From positions 124,001 through 188,000 of the forward strand of contig NZ_CABVHY010000013.1 in assembly GCF_902497875.1 (NCBI RefSeq): DNA of 64,000 nt, read 5' to 3'. The stretch is from Pseudomonas fluorescens. Its GTDB lineage: Bacteria; Pseudomonadota; Gammaproteobacteria; Pseudomonadales; Pseudomonadaceae. Numbering within the stretch: the first letter of the stretch is position 1; each line of letters begins with the position of its first letter. A program made the position numbers and the translations under genes. Shown piece after piece: positions 18,401 through 27,551 of this stretch. The notes under the pieces are model-generated. The model was not told the DNA's origin. It made no database searches and worked only from the letters and a program-made list of their open reading frames with translations.

Positions 18401-21301
18401 TGCAATGACGGTGAAGGTGCCGTTCTGGGTCGATGCCGGTGTATTGGGGTGGCTGCCGTCGCTGAGGTTTCGCTCAAATACGGTCAGTTCGCCGCACTCG
18501 ATGTCGAGGCCTTTGATGATGACCGGATCAATGTTGTTGTGGACCTGCAGCACCAGTTGGGCGGTGCTGGTATCTCCGTCGGCGTCGGTGATGGTGTAGG
18601 TGAAGGTGTCGGTATCGCTTTCGCCCCCGTGTCCCTTGAAGTCCGGGTCATTGGGATTCAGGGTGTAGGTGTAGGTACCGTTCGCCGCCAGCACCAGGGT
18701 GCCGTAAGTCCCGACGTAGGTCCCGGCGGTGACGGGCCCGGTGGGCACGCGGTCGGCGCCCTGGGTGTCGTTGCTCAGCACGTTGCCGCTCAGCACCAGA
18801 TGGCTTTGCGAAGCTGTACCGGCGTTGCAGTCGTTGGCGGCGCTCGGCAGGTCGTCGACCACATTCACATCCAGCGAACCGTTGGCGGTGCTGCCATCGG
18901 TATCGGTGGCAACCACGGGGAAGTGTTCGCTAAGGTTGTTGGCACCCAGCCCCGCTGGGTGAGTTTCATTGTCGATCAGGGTGTAGCTGTAGCTGACCAC
19001 CCCGGTGCTGGCGTTGTAGCCGGTAATCGTCAGGGTATTTCCGAGGGCGGTGGTGATCGATTGCGGGAAGCCGCTGGCCACCCCGCCACTGACCACGCTG
19101 ATGCCACCGACCGTGAGGGTCTGCAGACCATCCGCCGCCGATACGCTGAAGGTGCCGCTTTGGGTCAGTGCAGCGGCATTCGGGCTACTGCCGTCGCCGA
19201 GGTTTCGCTCGTAGACCGTGAGTTCACTGCCCTCGACGTTGAGCCCGTCGATAGTGACCTGATCGTCATTGTTGTGGACCTTCAGCACCAGTTGGGCGGT
19301 GCTGGTATCGCCATCGGCGTCGGTGATGGTGTAGGTGAAGGTGTCAGTATCGTTTCCGCCACCGTGGCCCTTGAAGTCCGGGTCATTGGGATTCAGGGTG
19401 TAGGTGTAAGTACCGTCCGCCGCCAGCACCAGGGTGCCGTAAGTCCCGATGTAGGTTCCGGCGGTGATGGGCCCGGTGGGTACGCGGTCGGCGCCCTGGA
19501 TGTCGTTGCTCAGCACGTTGCCACTCAAAACCAGATTGCTTTCCGAAGCTGAACCGGCGTTGCTGTCGTTGGCGGCGCTCGGCAGATCATCGACCACGTT
19601 GACATCCAGCGAACCGCTGGTGGTGCTGCCGTCGGTGTCCGTGGCAACCACGGGGAAGTGTTCGCTGAGGCTGTTGGCGCCGTTGCCCGGATCATGTGCT
19701 TCGTTGTCGACCAGGGTGTAGCTGTAGCTGACCACTCCGGTGCTGGCGTTGTAGCCGGTAATGGTCAGGGTATTTCCGAGAGCGGTGGTGATCGATTGCG
19801 GGAAGCCGCTGGCCACCCCGCCGCTGACCACGCTGATGCCACCGACCGTGAGGGTCTGCAGACCATCCGCCGCCGATACGCTGAAGGTGCCGCTTTGGGT
19901 CAGTGCAGCGGCATTCGGGCTACTGCCGTCGCCGAGGTTTCGCTCGTAGACCGTGAGTTCACTGCCCTCGACGTTGAGCCCGTCGATGATGACCTGATCG
20001 TCGTTGTTGTGGACCTGCAGCACCAGGGTCGCGGTACTGGTATCGCCATCGGCGTCGGTCAGGGTGTAGGTGAAGGTTTCGGTCCCGCTGCCGCCGCCCT
20101 GCAGGGCGACAAATTGCGGATCGGCCGTGTTCAAGGTGTAGGTGTAGGTGCCATCGGCAGCCAGCACCAGGGTGCCGTAGGTACCGGTGAAGGTGCCGCC
20201 GATGATCGGTCCGGTCGGCACGCGGTCGGCGCCTTGCAGGTCATTGGGGAGCACGCTGCCGGTCAGGGTCAGCAGACTTTCGGAGGCAGTGCTGGCATTG
20301 CTGTCGTCGAACGCTTTGGGCACATCGTCGGTGATGTTGATGTCCAGCGAACCCGTGGTCGAGTCACCGTTGCTGTCGCTCGCCACGACCGTGAACTGTT
20401 CGCTGAGGCTGTTGGCGCCGTCGGCGGCGGAATGGATTTCGTTGCCGATCAGGGTGTAGCTGTAACTCACTACGCCAGTGGCCGGATTGTAGCCGGTGAT
20501 GGTCAGGGTATTGCCGAGTTGGGTGGTGATCGACTGCGGAAAGCCTGCGACCACCCCGCCACTGATTACGTTGATCCCGCCAATGCTCAGACTGAACAAC
20601 CCGTCTGGCGCAGAAATGCTGAACGTACCGCTTTGGGTCAGTGCCGCAGGATCGCTCGCCGAGCCCTGAGCCAAATTGGCTTCATTGAGGGTCAGTTCAC
20701 CGCCTTGCACCGCCAGGCCAGTCAGACTCACCGGATTGTTGGGCGGCACGATTGCCGGGCTCTGGTCGCCCCCCCCGTTACCGCCGTTGTCCGGGTCGCC
20801 AGCAATACGTCCCAAGGGGAATTCTGGAATGCCATTGAAACCGGCGGTAGGGAAACCAATGACCGGATCAACCCGTCCCGCCACCTCTTCCAGCAGCACG
20901 AAAGAGTGACCGCCGCCGGCATTACCGGTCCCGCCTGTTCCGACAGGCCCCGCCGCAGTGGCTTCAGCGGTCTGGGTCGGGTCGTCACCCGCGGCGATGG
21001 CTTTCTGCAACTGTTCGACATCGGTCAGTTGCGCCTGGCTGGGTGTCACCGCCTCCGGCGTGTCCACATGGGGCGCCTGGTGCGCCAGCAGTTGCGCGGT
21101 CATTTGCACGCTGCTGTCACGCCCCAAAGTCAGTTCCTGGCCATTTTGCAATTTCACCGCCACCGCGCCTTCGGCACCGGTGACCAGTTGATCCCCGGCA
21201 AACAAGCGGTCCCCTTCGATCAGGGCGCGTCGGGCTCCATCACCCGCAACAGCGAAAACCTGACCGGCCACCTGACTGACGATTCCGATGAGCGTTGCCA
21301 T
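15431..21301 (-). CDS. lapA: Short LapA-type biofilm adhesin with RTX end
   Basis: 1,956 residues from ATG 21301 (GGAGGA seven bases upstream); eleven more codons upstream lack a ribosome site. The N-terminal retention module (MATLIGIVSQVAGQVFAV) carries the LapG site T115-A-A-G118, then GGGHSFVLLEEVAGRVDP. Next come five tandem repeats of about 245 residues of the T1SS-143/VCBS type, a linker, RTX calcium nonapeptides (GNDLLDGGSGNDT and similar, about 1,660-1,860) and a type I secretion signal. LapA is held in the outer membrane by LapE and drives attachment until LapG cuts it. Pf0-1 and P. putida LapA exceed 5,000 and 8,000 residues, so this is a miniature. It is divergent from lapE. Confidence 0.93.
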   Translation of the reverse strand: MATLIGIVSQVAGQVFAVAGDGARRALIEGDRLFAGDQLVTGAEGAVAVKLQNGQELTLGRDSSVQMTAQLLAHQAPHVDTPEAVTPSQAQLTDVEQLQKAIAAGDDPTQTAEATAAGPVGTGGTGNAGGGHSFVLLEEVAGRVDPVIGFPTAGFNGIPEFPLGRIAGDPDNGGNGGGDQSPAIVPPNNPVSLTGLAVQGGELTLNEANLAQGSASDPAALTQSGTFSISAPDGLFSLSIGGINVISGGVVAGFPQSITTQLGNTLTITGYNPATGVVSYSYTLIGNEIHSAADGANSLSEQFTVVASDSNGDSTTGSLDINITDDVPKAFDDSNASTASESLLTLTGSVLPNDLQGADRVPTGPIIGGTFTGTYGTLVLAADGTYTYTLNTADPQFVALQGGGSGTETFTYTLTDADGDTSTATLVLQVHNNDDQVIIDGLNVEGSELTVYERNLGDGSSPNAAALTQSGTFSVSAADGLQTLTVGGISVVSGGVASGFPQSITTALGNTLTITGYNASTGVVSYSYTLVDNEAHDPGNGANSLSEHFPVVATDTDGSTTSGSLDVNVVDDLPSAANDSNAGSASESNLVLSGNVLSNDIQGADRVPTGPITAGTYIGTYGTLVLAADGTYTYTLNPNDPDFKGHGGGNDTDTFTYTITDADGDTSTAQLVLKVHNNDDQVTIDGLNVEGSELTVYERNLGDGSSPNAAALTQSGTFSVSAADGLQTLTVGGISVVSGGVASGFPQSITTALGNTLTITGYNASTGVVSYSYTLIDNETHPAGLGANNLSEHFPVVATDTDGSTANGSLDVNVVDDLPSAANDCNAGTASQSHLVLSGNVLSNDTQGADRVPTGPVTAGTYVGTYGTLVLAANGTYTYTLNPNDPDFKGHGGESDTDTFTYTITDADGDTSTAQLVLQVHNNIDPVIIKGLDIECGELTVFERNLSDGSHPNTPASTQNGTFTVIALNGVQTLTVGGINVVSGGVLAGLPQSITTALGSTLTITGVNASTGVVSYSYTLVDNETHPSGQGANGIAEHFNVVVTDTGGNTASGVIDVNIVDDLPSAANDSNTGTASQSHLVLSGNVLSNDTQGADRVPTGPVTAGTYVGTYGTLVLAANGTYTYTLNPNDPDFKGHGGESDTDTFTYTITDADGDTSTAKLVLQVHNNIDPVIIKGLDIECGELTVFERNLSDGSHPNTPALTQNGTFTVIALNGVQTLTVGGISVVSGGVLASVPQSITTALGSTLTITGVNASTGVVSYSYTLVDNETHPSAQGANGIAEHFNVVVTDTGGNTASGVIDVNIVDDLPSARADVASVAEGAVVSGNVLLNDGAGADGFSPSGAVIGVRAGSDTSTSVVGGLNSTIHGTYGYLTLDAAGNAVYHSNPKSVSPPGATDVFTYTVRDADGDKSTTTISIDVCDSGFKALNGQDVTVFEKALDLNKDGQDLAAGNLNPNAPPVVVDDPIIPQVLPNNPVVPGDELPADDSDANGDPLTTAPTTLNTGGAAKGAEFTATSLNTIAFSGAGDNNANQALNVTRASFNANTVAMTAVVIVSGYLGKVSGSNANDEGMISVDLKQGETLNPKHSLAAGDVGMEYSFNGGAFTAIGNNETFTAGADGTYRIHVTPIADGPGDSGAGLETYTLTMTVNYAGAHDITPDGHGAYSANDNHGGSDSAAVGISSQEGHTLAGTSGDDVLLAGSGDNLLNAGDGDDVLTAGSGNNTLHGEAGNDLLFSGTGNDLLDGGSGNDTVSYAHAPAGVTVDLNLLGAQNTGGAGSDTLTAIENLIGSSYNDTLTGDSNANIITGGLGNDVLNGGGGDDFLIGGPGNNSLTGGQGNDTFQWLHGNSGHDVVSDFTPGTDKLDLSQLLQGENATSASLDDYLHFKVTGSGASLVTSIDVSSTAGAIASQTIDLAGVNLASHYGVTPGTGGVIAGGADTATIINGMLNDHSLKVDTV
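17040..20730 (-). repeat. Five tandem 735-bp repeats inside lapA
   Basis: Each unit encodes about 245 residues: GLNVEGSELTVYERNL, then SITTALGNTLTITGYNASTG, then VPTGPITAGTYIGTYGTLVL and DTFTYTITDADGDTSTAQL. The period is 735 bases. The two units nearest the C terminus (about 17.4-18.8 kb) are nearly identical; the first unit is the most diverged. A truncated sixth unit follows (GTYGYLTLDAAGNAVYH). Confidence 0.9.
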
Positions 21302-21877
21302 TTGAATTCCTCCGCCGCCGACAGCTATCGGCATCTTGTTGTATGGAGAAAGTGCTTATGGCGTTACCGGGTTGCTTGGCGGACATCTGCCTGGCAGCTC
21401 GTTTACTCACAGGTAAACTGCGCTCCGTCGCGATCTTCTCGCCTCACTCATCCCTCGCGGGCTTGCTGTTTGTGCTGGGTAAACCGGATGAAATCCACTT
21501 CATCCTTCCCGCACAGCCTCCTGCGAAAGCAGCGTCACGATCTCTCAAGCAAGCGTCAAAAAACCGCCACCAAAAAAACCGCGTCACCCCATCCCCTCCA
21601 CCACTTTCCCGCCCTATGTTGGAAAAACGGATTGAACTTTCCTGATTCCCGAGAAAGCTCCCTAGAGCTTATAGCTCGGGACCTCTGGTTTGAACAATGT
21701 GCTGGAAGTTAGCAGAGCGCATAAGTTTTTTTCGGCATGAGCGTTATGAGAAATTCTTCTTAGCTTCTCTCCAAGATGTTCTTAGCTCTGATGTTACAAA
21801 CCTGAGACGGTTTGAACGATAAAGAGCGTCATTTTTTTGGCGACTGCCAGCACCATCAGGATCAGGGAGAGTTACCT

Positions 21878-23236
21878 ATGGGCGTTTTGAAACCCCTCTG
21901 CAGCGCGATTTTACTGGCCATCGCTTGCTCGCATCAGGTACAGGCCATGTCACTGACTGAAGCGATTCAGAGCACACTGGATAATCATCCGGAACTGCAT
22001 GCCAGTGAAAACAACCGCTTGTCTGCCGACGAAGACGTGAAAGTTGCCAGGGGGGGGTTCTTCCCGACTGTCGATTTGAATGCCGCTTACGGCCGCGGCT
22101 ATAGCGACAACACCAACACCCGCGCCTTGGGTAATCACAACACTGAAACCCTGACTTACACCCAGTCGGAACTGCGTCTGCGGCAAATGCTGTTTGATGG
22201 TTTCAACACGTCCAACGAAGTCGGCCGGACCAAATCCGTCGTCAACTCCAGGGCTTATTTCACCCGTGGCACCGCCGAAAGCCTGGCCTTGCGCACTATC
22301 GAGGTGTACCTCGAAGTGCTCAAGCGCCGTGAACTGGTAACCCTGGCCAAAAACAACCTGCAAGCACACCTGCGGGTCAACGACCAAATCGGCCTGCGCA
22401 CCGAACGCGGCGTCGGCAGCAACGCCGACCGCGACCAGTCGATTGCCCGCCGGGCGCTGGCGGAAAACAATTACGAAACCGCCCAGGTCGACCTGGCCGA
22501 CGCTGAGGCGAGCTTCTTCAGCGCAGTCGGGCGCATGCCCGATGAACTGGAAACCCTGCCCTCGATCAGGGGTGAAGTACCCGCGACCTTGCCGGATGCG
22601 CGGCAAAGCATGCTGGAGAACAACCCCTACCTGAAATCGGCACAGGCTGACGTGCATGCCGCCGAGAGCCAGTACGAGGTTGCCAAATCGCCGTTCTATC
22701 CACGCTTCGATGCCGAGGCCGCCGTTGGCGCCAACGACAATATTCAAGGCGAAAAGGGCCACGACAACGAATGGCGAGTCGGTGTGGTGATGAACTACAA
22801 CCTGTTCCGGGGCGGCAGTGACAAGGCCCGACTGCAATCGGATGCGCACAAGATCAATCAGGCGATGGATATCCGCAACAACGCCCTGCGCATGCTCAAC
22901 GAGAACATCACGCTGGCCTGGAACGCCATGGTCAATGCGAAGAAACAAACCCCGACAGCCCGGGAATACGCCGAAACCACCACTCGCGTGCGAGCGGCCT
23001 ATCAGGATCAATTCGGCCTGGGCCAACGGACCCTGCTCGACGTACTCGACAGTGAAAACGAGTTGTATAACGCCAACCGCCGCTACACCGAAGTGCGCTA
23101 CGTCGAGGAGTTCTCCATGTACCGCGTACTGGCCAACATGGGCGAATTGCTGAACAAGGAGAAGGTGGTGGTGCCGGCCGAAGCCATCGCGGCATCGGAT
23201 GTGAGAAGCGAAGCCCGTTTGCCAGAAATGAAGTAG
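21878..23236 (+). CDS. lapE: LapE, TolC-family outer-membrane channel
   Basis: 452 residues from ATG 21878 (AGGGAGAG upstream); 22 upstream codons are less likely. The signal peptide ends near HQVQA. The mature protein has two OEP repeats of long coiled-coil helices (SLTEAIQSTLDNHPELHASE at the start, LGQRTLLDVLDSENELYNANRRY near the end), typical of TolC-like tunnels. It is the outer-membrane part of the type I system and in Pf0-1 also holds the LapA retention module. First gene of the lapE-lapB-lapC operon. Confidence 0.92.
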   Translation: MGVLKPLCSAILLAIACSHQVQAMSLTEAIQSTLDNHPELHASENNRLSADEDVKVARGGFFPTVDLNAAYGRGYSDNTNTRALGNHNTETLTYTQSELRLRQMLFDGFNTSNEVGRTKSVVNSRAYFTRGTAESLALRTIEVYLEVLKRRELVTLAKNNLQAHLRVNDQIGLRTERGVGSNADRDQSIARRALAENNYETAQVDLADAEASFFSAVGRMPDELETLPSIRGEVPATLPDARQSMLENNPYLKSAQADVHAAESQYEVAKSPFYPRFDAEAAVGANDNIQGEKGHDNEWRVGVVMNYNLFRGGSDKARLQSDAHKINQAMDIRNNALRMLNENITLAWNAMVNAKKQTPTAREYAETTTRVRAAYQDQFGLGQRTLLDVLDSENELYNANRRYTEVRYVEEFSMYRVLANMGELLNKEKVVVPAEAIAASDVRSEARLPEMK

Positions 23237-23254
23237 GTAAAAGGAGAGCTCAAT

Positions 23255-25414
23255 TTGACCAGCATGGAACCTGTAAGCACTGGTGTTGATCCGCGCCTGA
23301 GCTTTGATGACCCGTTGTTGGATGGCTTGTTGATCCTCTGCAAACTGCACGACTGCAGCGTCAGCCGTGCCAGTCTGAGCGCCGGACTGCCGCTGGCCCA
23401 GCAGCGTCTGAGCCTGGACCTGCTGCCCCGTGCAGCCGCCCGGGCCAGCCTGCAGGCGCGTTTGCTGCGCCGGGAACTGGGAGCGATCTCGGCGCTGAAT
23501 CTACCGGTACTGCTGATTCTCAAGCATGGCCGCTGCGCAGTCTTGCGGCGTTGGGGCGACGACGGCAAGGCGTTGATTCTGCCGAGCGAAGCCGAGGGTG
23601 GTGAGCAATGGGTCAGCCGTGAAGAGCTGGCCGACGATTACACTGGCCAGGCACTGTTCGCCCGGCCACGGCATGAACTCGAAGACCTGCGCGCCCCCTT
23701 GGTGCCGCGGGTCGAAGCCTGGTTCCGCGACACCCTGAAGCTGTCGCGCTGGCTGTACAGCGATGCGATTCTCGCCAGTTTCCTGATCAACCTGTTGGGG
23801 TTGATGGTGCCGTTGTTCGTCATGCAGACCTACGACCGCGTGGTGCCGAACCAGGCAACCTCGACACTGTGGGTGCTGTCCATCGGACTGCTGATTGGCA
23901 CCGGTTTCGAATTGGTGCTGCGGGTGGTCCGCGCCCACTTGCTGGACCAGGCAGGGAAGAAGACCGACATCATCCTTTCCGCCACCCTGTTCGAACGCAT
24001 CACCGGCATGTCGATGAAAGCCCGCCCGGCGACCATCGGCGGGTTTGCCCAAAGCATCCACGACTTTCAGGGCTTGCGCGAATTCCTCACCGCCGTGACC
24101 CTGACCAGCCTGATCGACCTGCCGTTCGCCGTGCTGATGCTGGTGGTGATCGGCCTGCTCGGCGGCTGGCTGGTGGTGATTCCGCTGTTGGCTTTTCCGA
24201 TCACCATTATCTTCGCCATGCTGATCCAGGTCCGCCTGCGCGACACGGTGCAGAAGAGCCTGAGCCTGAGCGCCGAACGCCAGGCCTTGCTGATCGAGAC
24301 CCTCGGCGGCCTGGAAACCCTCAAGGCCTGTAGCGCCGAAAGCGAACGCCAGCACAAATGGGAAAGCACCCACGGCGCCCTGACCCGTCTGGACAGCCAT
24401 GCGCGCAACCTGTCGGCGCTGGCCACCAACGGCACTTTGTTCATTCAGCAGCTCTGCGGCATGGCGACCATCGTCGCCGGGGTCTACAGCATCATCGCCG
24501 GCAACCTCAGCGTCGGCGCCCTGGTGGCGACCTACATGCTCGGCAGCCGGGTGCTGGCGCCGCTCGGGCAAATCGCCGGGCTGATCACCCGCTACCAACA
24601 AGCCCAACTGACCATGCGTAGCACCGATGCGCTGATGTCCTTGCCGCAGGAACGCGACGCCAAACAGCGGCCGCTGGAACGCACCCAACTGCAGGGCGCA
24701 GTGGACGTCAATCAGGTGACCTTCCGCTACAACGGGCAAAACGCCCCGGCCCTGGCCAATATCAGTTTCAGCCTGAAACCCGGCGAACGGATCGGCATCA
24801 TCGGTCGCAGCGGTTCGGGCAAAAGCACCCTGGCACGACTGGTGATGGGCTTCTATGCACCGCAGGAAGGCCAGTTGCTGCTCGATGGCCTGGACCTGCG
24901 GCAATTGGACGTCGCCGATCTGCGCCAGCAAATCGGTTACGTCGCCCATGACCTGCCGCTGCTGGCCGGCAGCCTGCGCGACAACCTGACCTTGGGCGCG
25001 CGCTATATCAGCGACTCCAGGATGCTTGAAGTCGCCGAGCTGACCGGTGTCACCGAACTCGCCCGGCAACATCCCCAAGGCTTTGACCGGCCGGTCGGCG
25101 AGCGTGGCCAGTTGCTCTCCGGTGGTCAGCGTCAGGCTGTGTTGCTGGCCCGGGCGCTGTTGCTCGACCCGCCGATCATGTTGCTCGACGAACCCACCAG
25201 CGCCATGGACAACAGCAGCGAAGATGTCCTGCGTCAGCGCCTGCATGGGTGGGTCAAGGGCAAGACCTTGCTGCTGGTCACCCACCGCACCTCGATGCTC
25301 AGCCTGGTGGATCGGCTGGTGGTGCTGGATAACGGTCGGATTGTTGCCGACGGGCCGAAGGAAGTGGTCATCGATGCACTGCGCAAGGGCCGTGTCGGCT
25401 CTGCGGCTGTCTAG
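23255..25414 (+). CDS. lapB: LapB, type I secretion ABC transporter
   Basis: 719 residues. A TTG start at 23255 is chosen because AAGGAGAG lies seven bases before it; the next ATG is three codons in. The N-terminal 140 residues are a C39-peptidase-like domain that lacks the catalytic Cys (a CLD), as in LapB/HlyB transporters. The membrane domain spans about 165-440. The ATPase domain has Walker A GRSGSGKST, signature LSGGQ, Walker B IMLLDEPTS and the H-loop THR. It powers export of the LapA-type adhesin. It lies 18 bases after lapE and 9 before lapC. Confidence 0.94.
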   Translation: MTSMEPVSTGVDPRLSFDDPLLDGLLILCKLHDCSVSRASLSAGLPLAQQRLSLDLLPRAAARASLQARLLRRELGAISALNLPVLLILKHGRCAVLRRWGDDGKALILPSEAEGGEQWVSREELADDYTGQALFARPRHELEDLRAPLVPRVEAWFRDTLKLSRWLYSDAILASFLINLLGLMVPLFVMQTYDRVVPNQATSTLWVLSIGLLIGTGFELVLRVVRAHLLDQAGKKTDIILSATLFERITGMSMKARPATIGGFAQSIHDFQGLREFLTAVTLTSLIDLPFAVLMLVVIGLLGGWLVVIPLLAFPITIIFAMLIQVRLRDTVQKSLSLSAERQALLIETLGGLETLKACSAESERQHKWESTHGALTRLDSHARNLSALATNGTLFIQQLCGMATIVAGVYSIIAGNLSVGALVATYMLGSRVLAPLGQIAGLITRYQQAQLTMRSTDALMSLPQERDAKQRPLERTQLQGAVDVNQVTFRYNGQNAPALANISFSLKPGERIGIIGRSGSGKSTLARLVMGFYAPQEGQLLLDGLDLRQLDVADLRQQIGYVAHDLPLLAGSLRDNLTLGARYISDSRMLEVAELTGVTELARQHPQGFDRPVGERGQLLSGGQRQAVLLARALLLDPPIMLLDEPTSAMDNSSEDVLRQRLHGWVKGKTLLLVTHRTSMLSLVDRLVVLDNGRIVADGPKEVVIDALRKGRVGSAAV

Positions 25415-25423
25415 GAGTCGCCT

Positions 25424-26779
25424 ATGTCTGCTTCACAAGGTTCACGCGGCTATTTCGACAGCTTCAGCAAAAGCGCGGAAAGCGAATTCATGCCCGACGT
25501 GGCCGGCGCCTCGCTGCAGGATTCGCCGCGCTGGTCGCGGATGACGGTATGGATCGCCGCGGCGCTGATTATCACGGCAGTGGTCTGGGCCAAGTACGCA
25601 GTGCTGCAGGAAGTCACCACGGGCGAAGGCAAGGCGATTCCGTCGAGCAAAGTTCAGGTGATCCAGAACCTGGAAGGCGGCATCGTCACCGAAATCTTCG
25701 TGCGCGAAGGGCAAATGGTGAATAAGGGCGATACTTTGCTGCGTCTCGACGACACCCGGTTTCTGTCCAATAAGGGCGAAAGCGAAGCCGATCGTTTTGC
25801 CTTGATCGCTCAGGTCGAGCGCTTGTCCGCCGAGGCCGAAGGACGGCCTTTCAAGCTCTCCGACGAAGTCATCGCCAAAGCCCCGCAAGTGGCTGAGGAC
25901 GAACGTTCGCTGTTTGCACAACGGCAACGTCGGCTGGCCAGCGAGCAACGCACGCTGACCGAACAACTTCGGCAAAAAACCCAGGAACTGGCGGAGTTTC
26001 GCTCCAAACAGGGGCAGTTCAGTTCCAGCCTGGCGCTGCTGCAACAGGAAATGAACATGTCGGCGCCGCTGGTGGGCACCGGCGCGGTGTCACCGGTGGA
26101 AATCCTTCGGCTCAAACGTAGCGCGGTGGAGATTCGCGGCTCATTGAATGCCACCACCCTCGCCATTCCACGGGCCGAATCGGCGATCAACGAGATCAAG
26201 AGCAAGCTCGATGAATCGGTGCAGGGCTTTCGCTCCGACGCTGCCAAGGAGCTCAACGAAAAACGTACCGACCTGTCGAAAATCACCGCCTCGAGCATCG
26301 CTATCGATGACCGGGTGACCCGCACCACGGTGGTCTCGCCAGTGCGCGGGATCATCAAGGTGCTCAAGATCAACACCATTGGCGGGGTGGTCCAGCCGGG
26401 CAGCGACATGGTGGAAATCGTGCCGCTGGAGGACAACCTGCTGATCGAAGCCAAGGTCCGACCGCAGGATGTGGCCTTCCTGCATCCCGGGCAGAAAGCC
26501 ATGGTCAAGTTCAGCGCCTACGACTACACCATTTACGGTGGGCTGAGTGCCAAACTCGAACTGATCGGCGCCGACACCATCACCGACGACAAGGGCAACA
26601 GTTTCTACCTGATCCAGGTGCGCACCGACAAAAACCACCTGGGCGGCGACGTCAAACCGCTGCTGATCATCCCCGGCATGGTCGCCACCGTGGACATCAT
26701 CACCGGCGAGAAAAGCGTGCTGGATTACTTACTCAAACCGGTGCTCAAGGCCAGGACCGAGGCGATGCGGGAGCGGTAG
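25424..26779 (+). CDS. lapC: LapC, HlyD-family membrane fusion protein
   Basis: 451 residues: a short cytoplasmic N terminus, one membrane helix (MTVWIAAALIITAVVWAKY, about 37-55), a biotinyl/lipoyl-like half-motif (IQNLEGGIVTEIFVREGQMVNKGDTLLRLD), a long coiled-coil hairpin (about 125-300) and the beta-barrel with the second lipoyl half (VVSPVRGIIKVLKINTIGGVVQPGSDMVEIVP). It bridges LapB and LapE. Third and last gene of the export operon. Confidence 0.93.
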   Translation: MSASQGSRGYFDSFSKSAESEFMPDVAGASLQDSPRWSRMTVWIAAALIITAVVWAKYAVLQEVTTGEGKAIPSSKVQVIQNLEGGIVTEIFVREGQMVNKGDTLLRLDDTRFLSNKGESEADRFALIAQVERLSAEAEGRPFKLSDEVIAKAPQVAEDERSLFAQRQRRLASEQRTLTEQLRQKTQELAEFRSKQGQFSSSLALLQQEMNMSAPLVGTGAVSPVEILRLKRSAVEIRGSLNATTLAIPRAESAINEIKSKLDESVQGFRSDAAKELNEKRTDLSKITASSIAIDDRVTRTTVVSPVRGIIKVLKINTIGGVVQPGSDMVEIVPLEDNLLIEAKVRPQDVAFLHPGQKAMVKFSAYDYTIYGGLSAKLELIGADTITDDKGNSFYLIQVRTDKNHLGGDVKPLLIIPGMVATVDIITGEKSVLDYLLKPVLKARTEAMRER

Positions 26780-26810
26780 TCGCTGGCTGGAATTTTCGGT
26801 TACTGATCCA

Positions 26811-26911
26811 CCGCTATCGCGAGCAGGCTCGCTCCCACATTTGATCTGTGGTGGTCACAAATATTGCATGCACAGCAGACCTCCTGTGGGAGCGAGCTTG
26901 CTCGCGATGGG
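26811..26911. repeat. REP pair (GCGAGCAGGCTCGCTCCCACA type)
   Basis: Facing units at 26816-26840 and 26885-26910 between convergent lapC and the DTW gene. Confidence 0.8.
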
Positions 26912-26935
26912 GGCAACTCGGTCCTACCTGCAAAG

Positions 26936-27538
26936 TTACTGCCCCACCCCACCATGATTTCTCTGAAAAACCTCCTCCCCCATCGCCGCAATCTGCCCTT
27001 CGATCAAGGCCTCGAATGGCCGCAACAACGGCTCGAACGAAGTGGGTGCTTCCAGCACCTGCAACGCCTGGACAATCGCCTCCACCGTCGACAACGCTCC
27101 AGGCCCCGGTGCCTTGCGCAAGCGATAACGGGACACCGCGCCCTCGGCCAATGTCACCCGCGGCAACGCCGCCAGCAGCGGATTGAGGTGCAGCAGCTTG
27201 CGCGCCTTGCGCCAGGTACCGTCCGGCACCACCAGCAGCATCGGTCGATCCACCGAGGTATAGGCTTGCAACGGTTGCGCACCCTCCCCCGGAAACAACA
27301 ACCGCGCCTGATAACCCGGCTGATTGAGCAGCCCGGGTAAATCCTCAAACACCTCGCCGACGATCAACTCGGCATTGGTCAGCCCCAACGCCGCCAACCG
27401 CGCGGTATTCAGCGCATGGTTCACTTCGCTCGGATGCTGCAACAGCAATACCCGGGTTCGACTGTCCAACTGCGGAATCAATCGGCACAGGCAATGAGTT
27501 TCAGGGCGCAGGCAACGGGCGCAGTGGCTTCTGGACAT
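26936..27538 (-). CDS. DTW-domain tRNA-uridine aminocarboxypropyltransferase
   Basis: 200 residues from ATG 27538 (GGGAGG upstream). An N-terminal zinc-type cluster (CARCLRPETHCLC) precedes the DTW domain with the motif PDGTWRKARKLLHLNP and the later STVEAIVQAL. TapT/YfiP-type enzymes add the 3-amino-3-carboxypropyl group from S-adenosylmethionine to a uridine of tRNA (acp3U47). The characteristic Asp-x-Thr-Trp is present as DGTW. The LysR gene upstream on the same strand ends 14 bases before it. Confidence 0.88.
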   Translation of the reverse strand: MSRSHCARCLRPETHCLCRLIPQLDSRTRVLLLQHPSEVNHALNTARLAALGLTNAELIVGEVFEDLPGLLNQPGYQARLLFPGEGAQPLQAYTSVDRPMLLVVPDGTWRKARKLLHLNPLLAALPRVTLAEGAVSRYRLRKAPGPGALSTVEAIVQALQVLEAPTSFEPLLRPFEALIEGQIAAMGEEVFQRNHGGVGQ

Positions 27539-27551
27539 GCAGACCTCCCGA

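Noticed and set aside
17040..20730. Possible CRISPR or satellite array
   Set aside because: The period is 735 bases, in frame, and encodes protein repeats; no short repeat-spacer pattern exists.
16895..21712. Very long open frames on the plus strand across the adhesin gene
   Set aside because: They are shadows of the repetitive, GC3-rich lapA on the minus strand; their translation mirrors the repeats and shows no family pattern.
23501..25285. 594-codon frame on the minus strand
   Set aside because: Antisense to lapB; Gln/His/Asp-rich shadow composition without domains.
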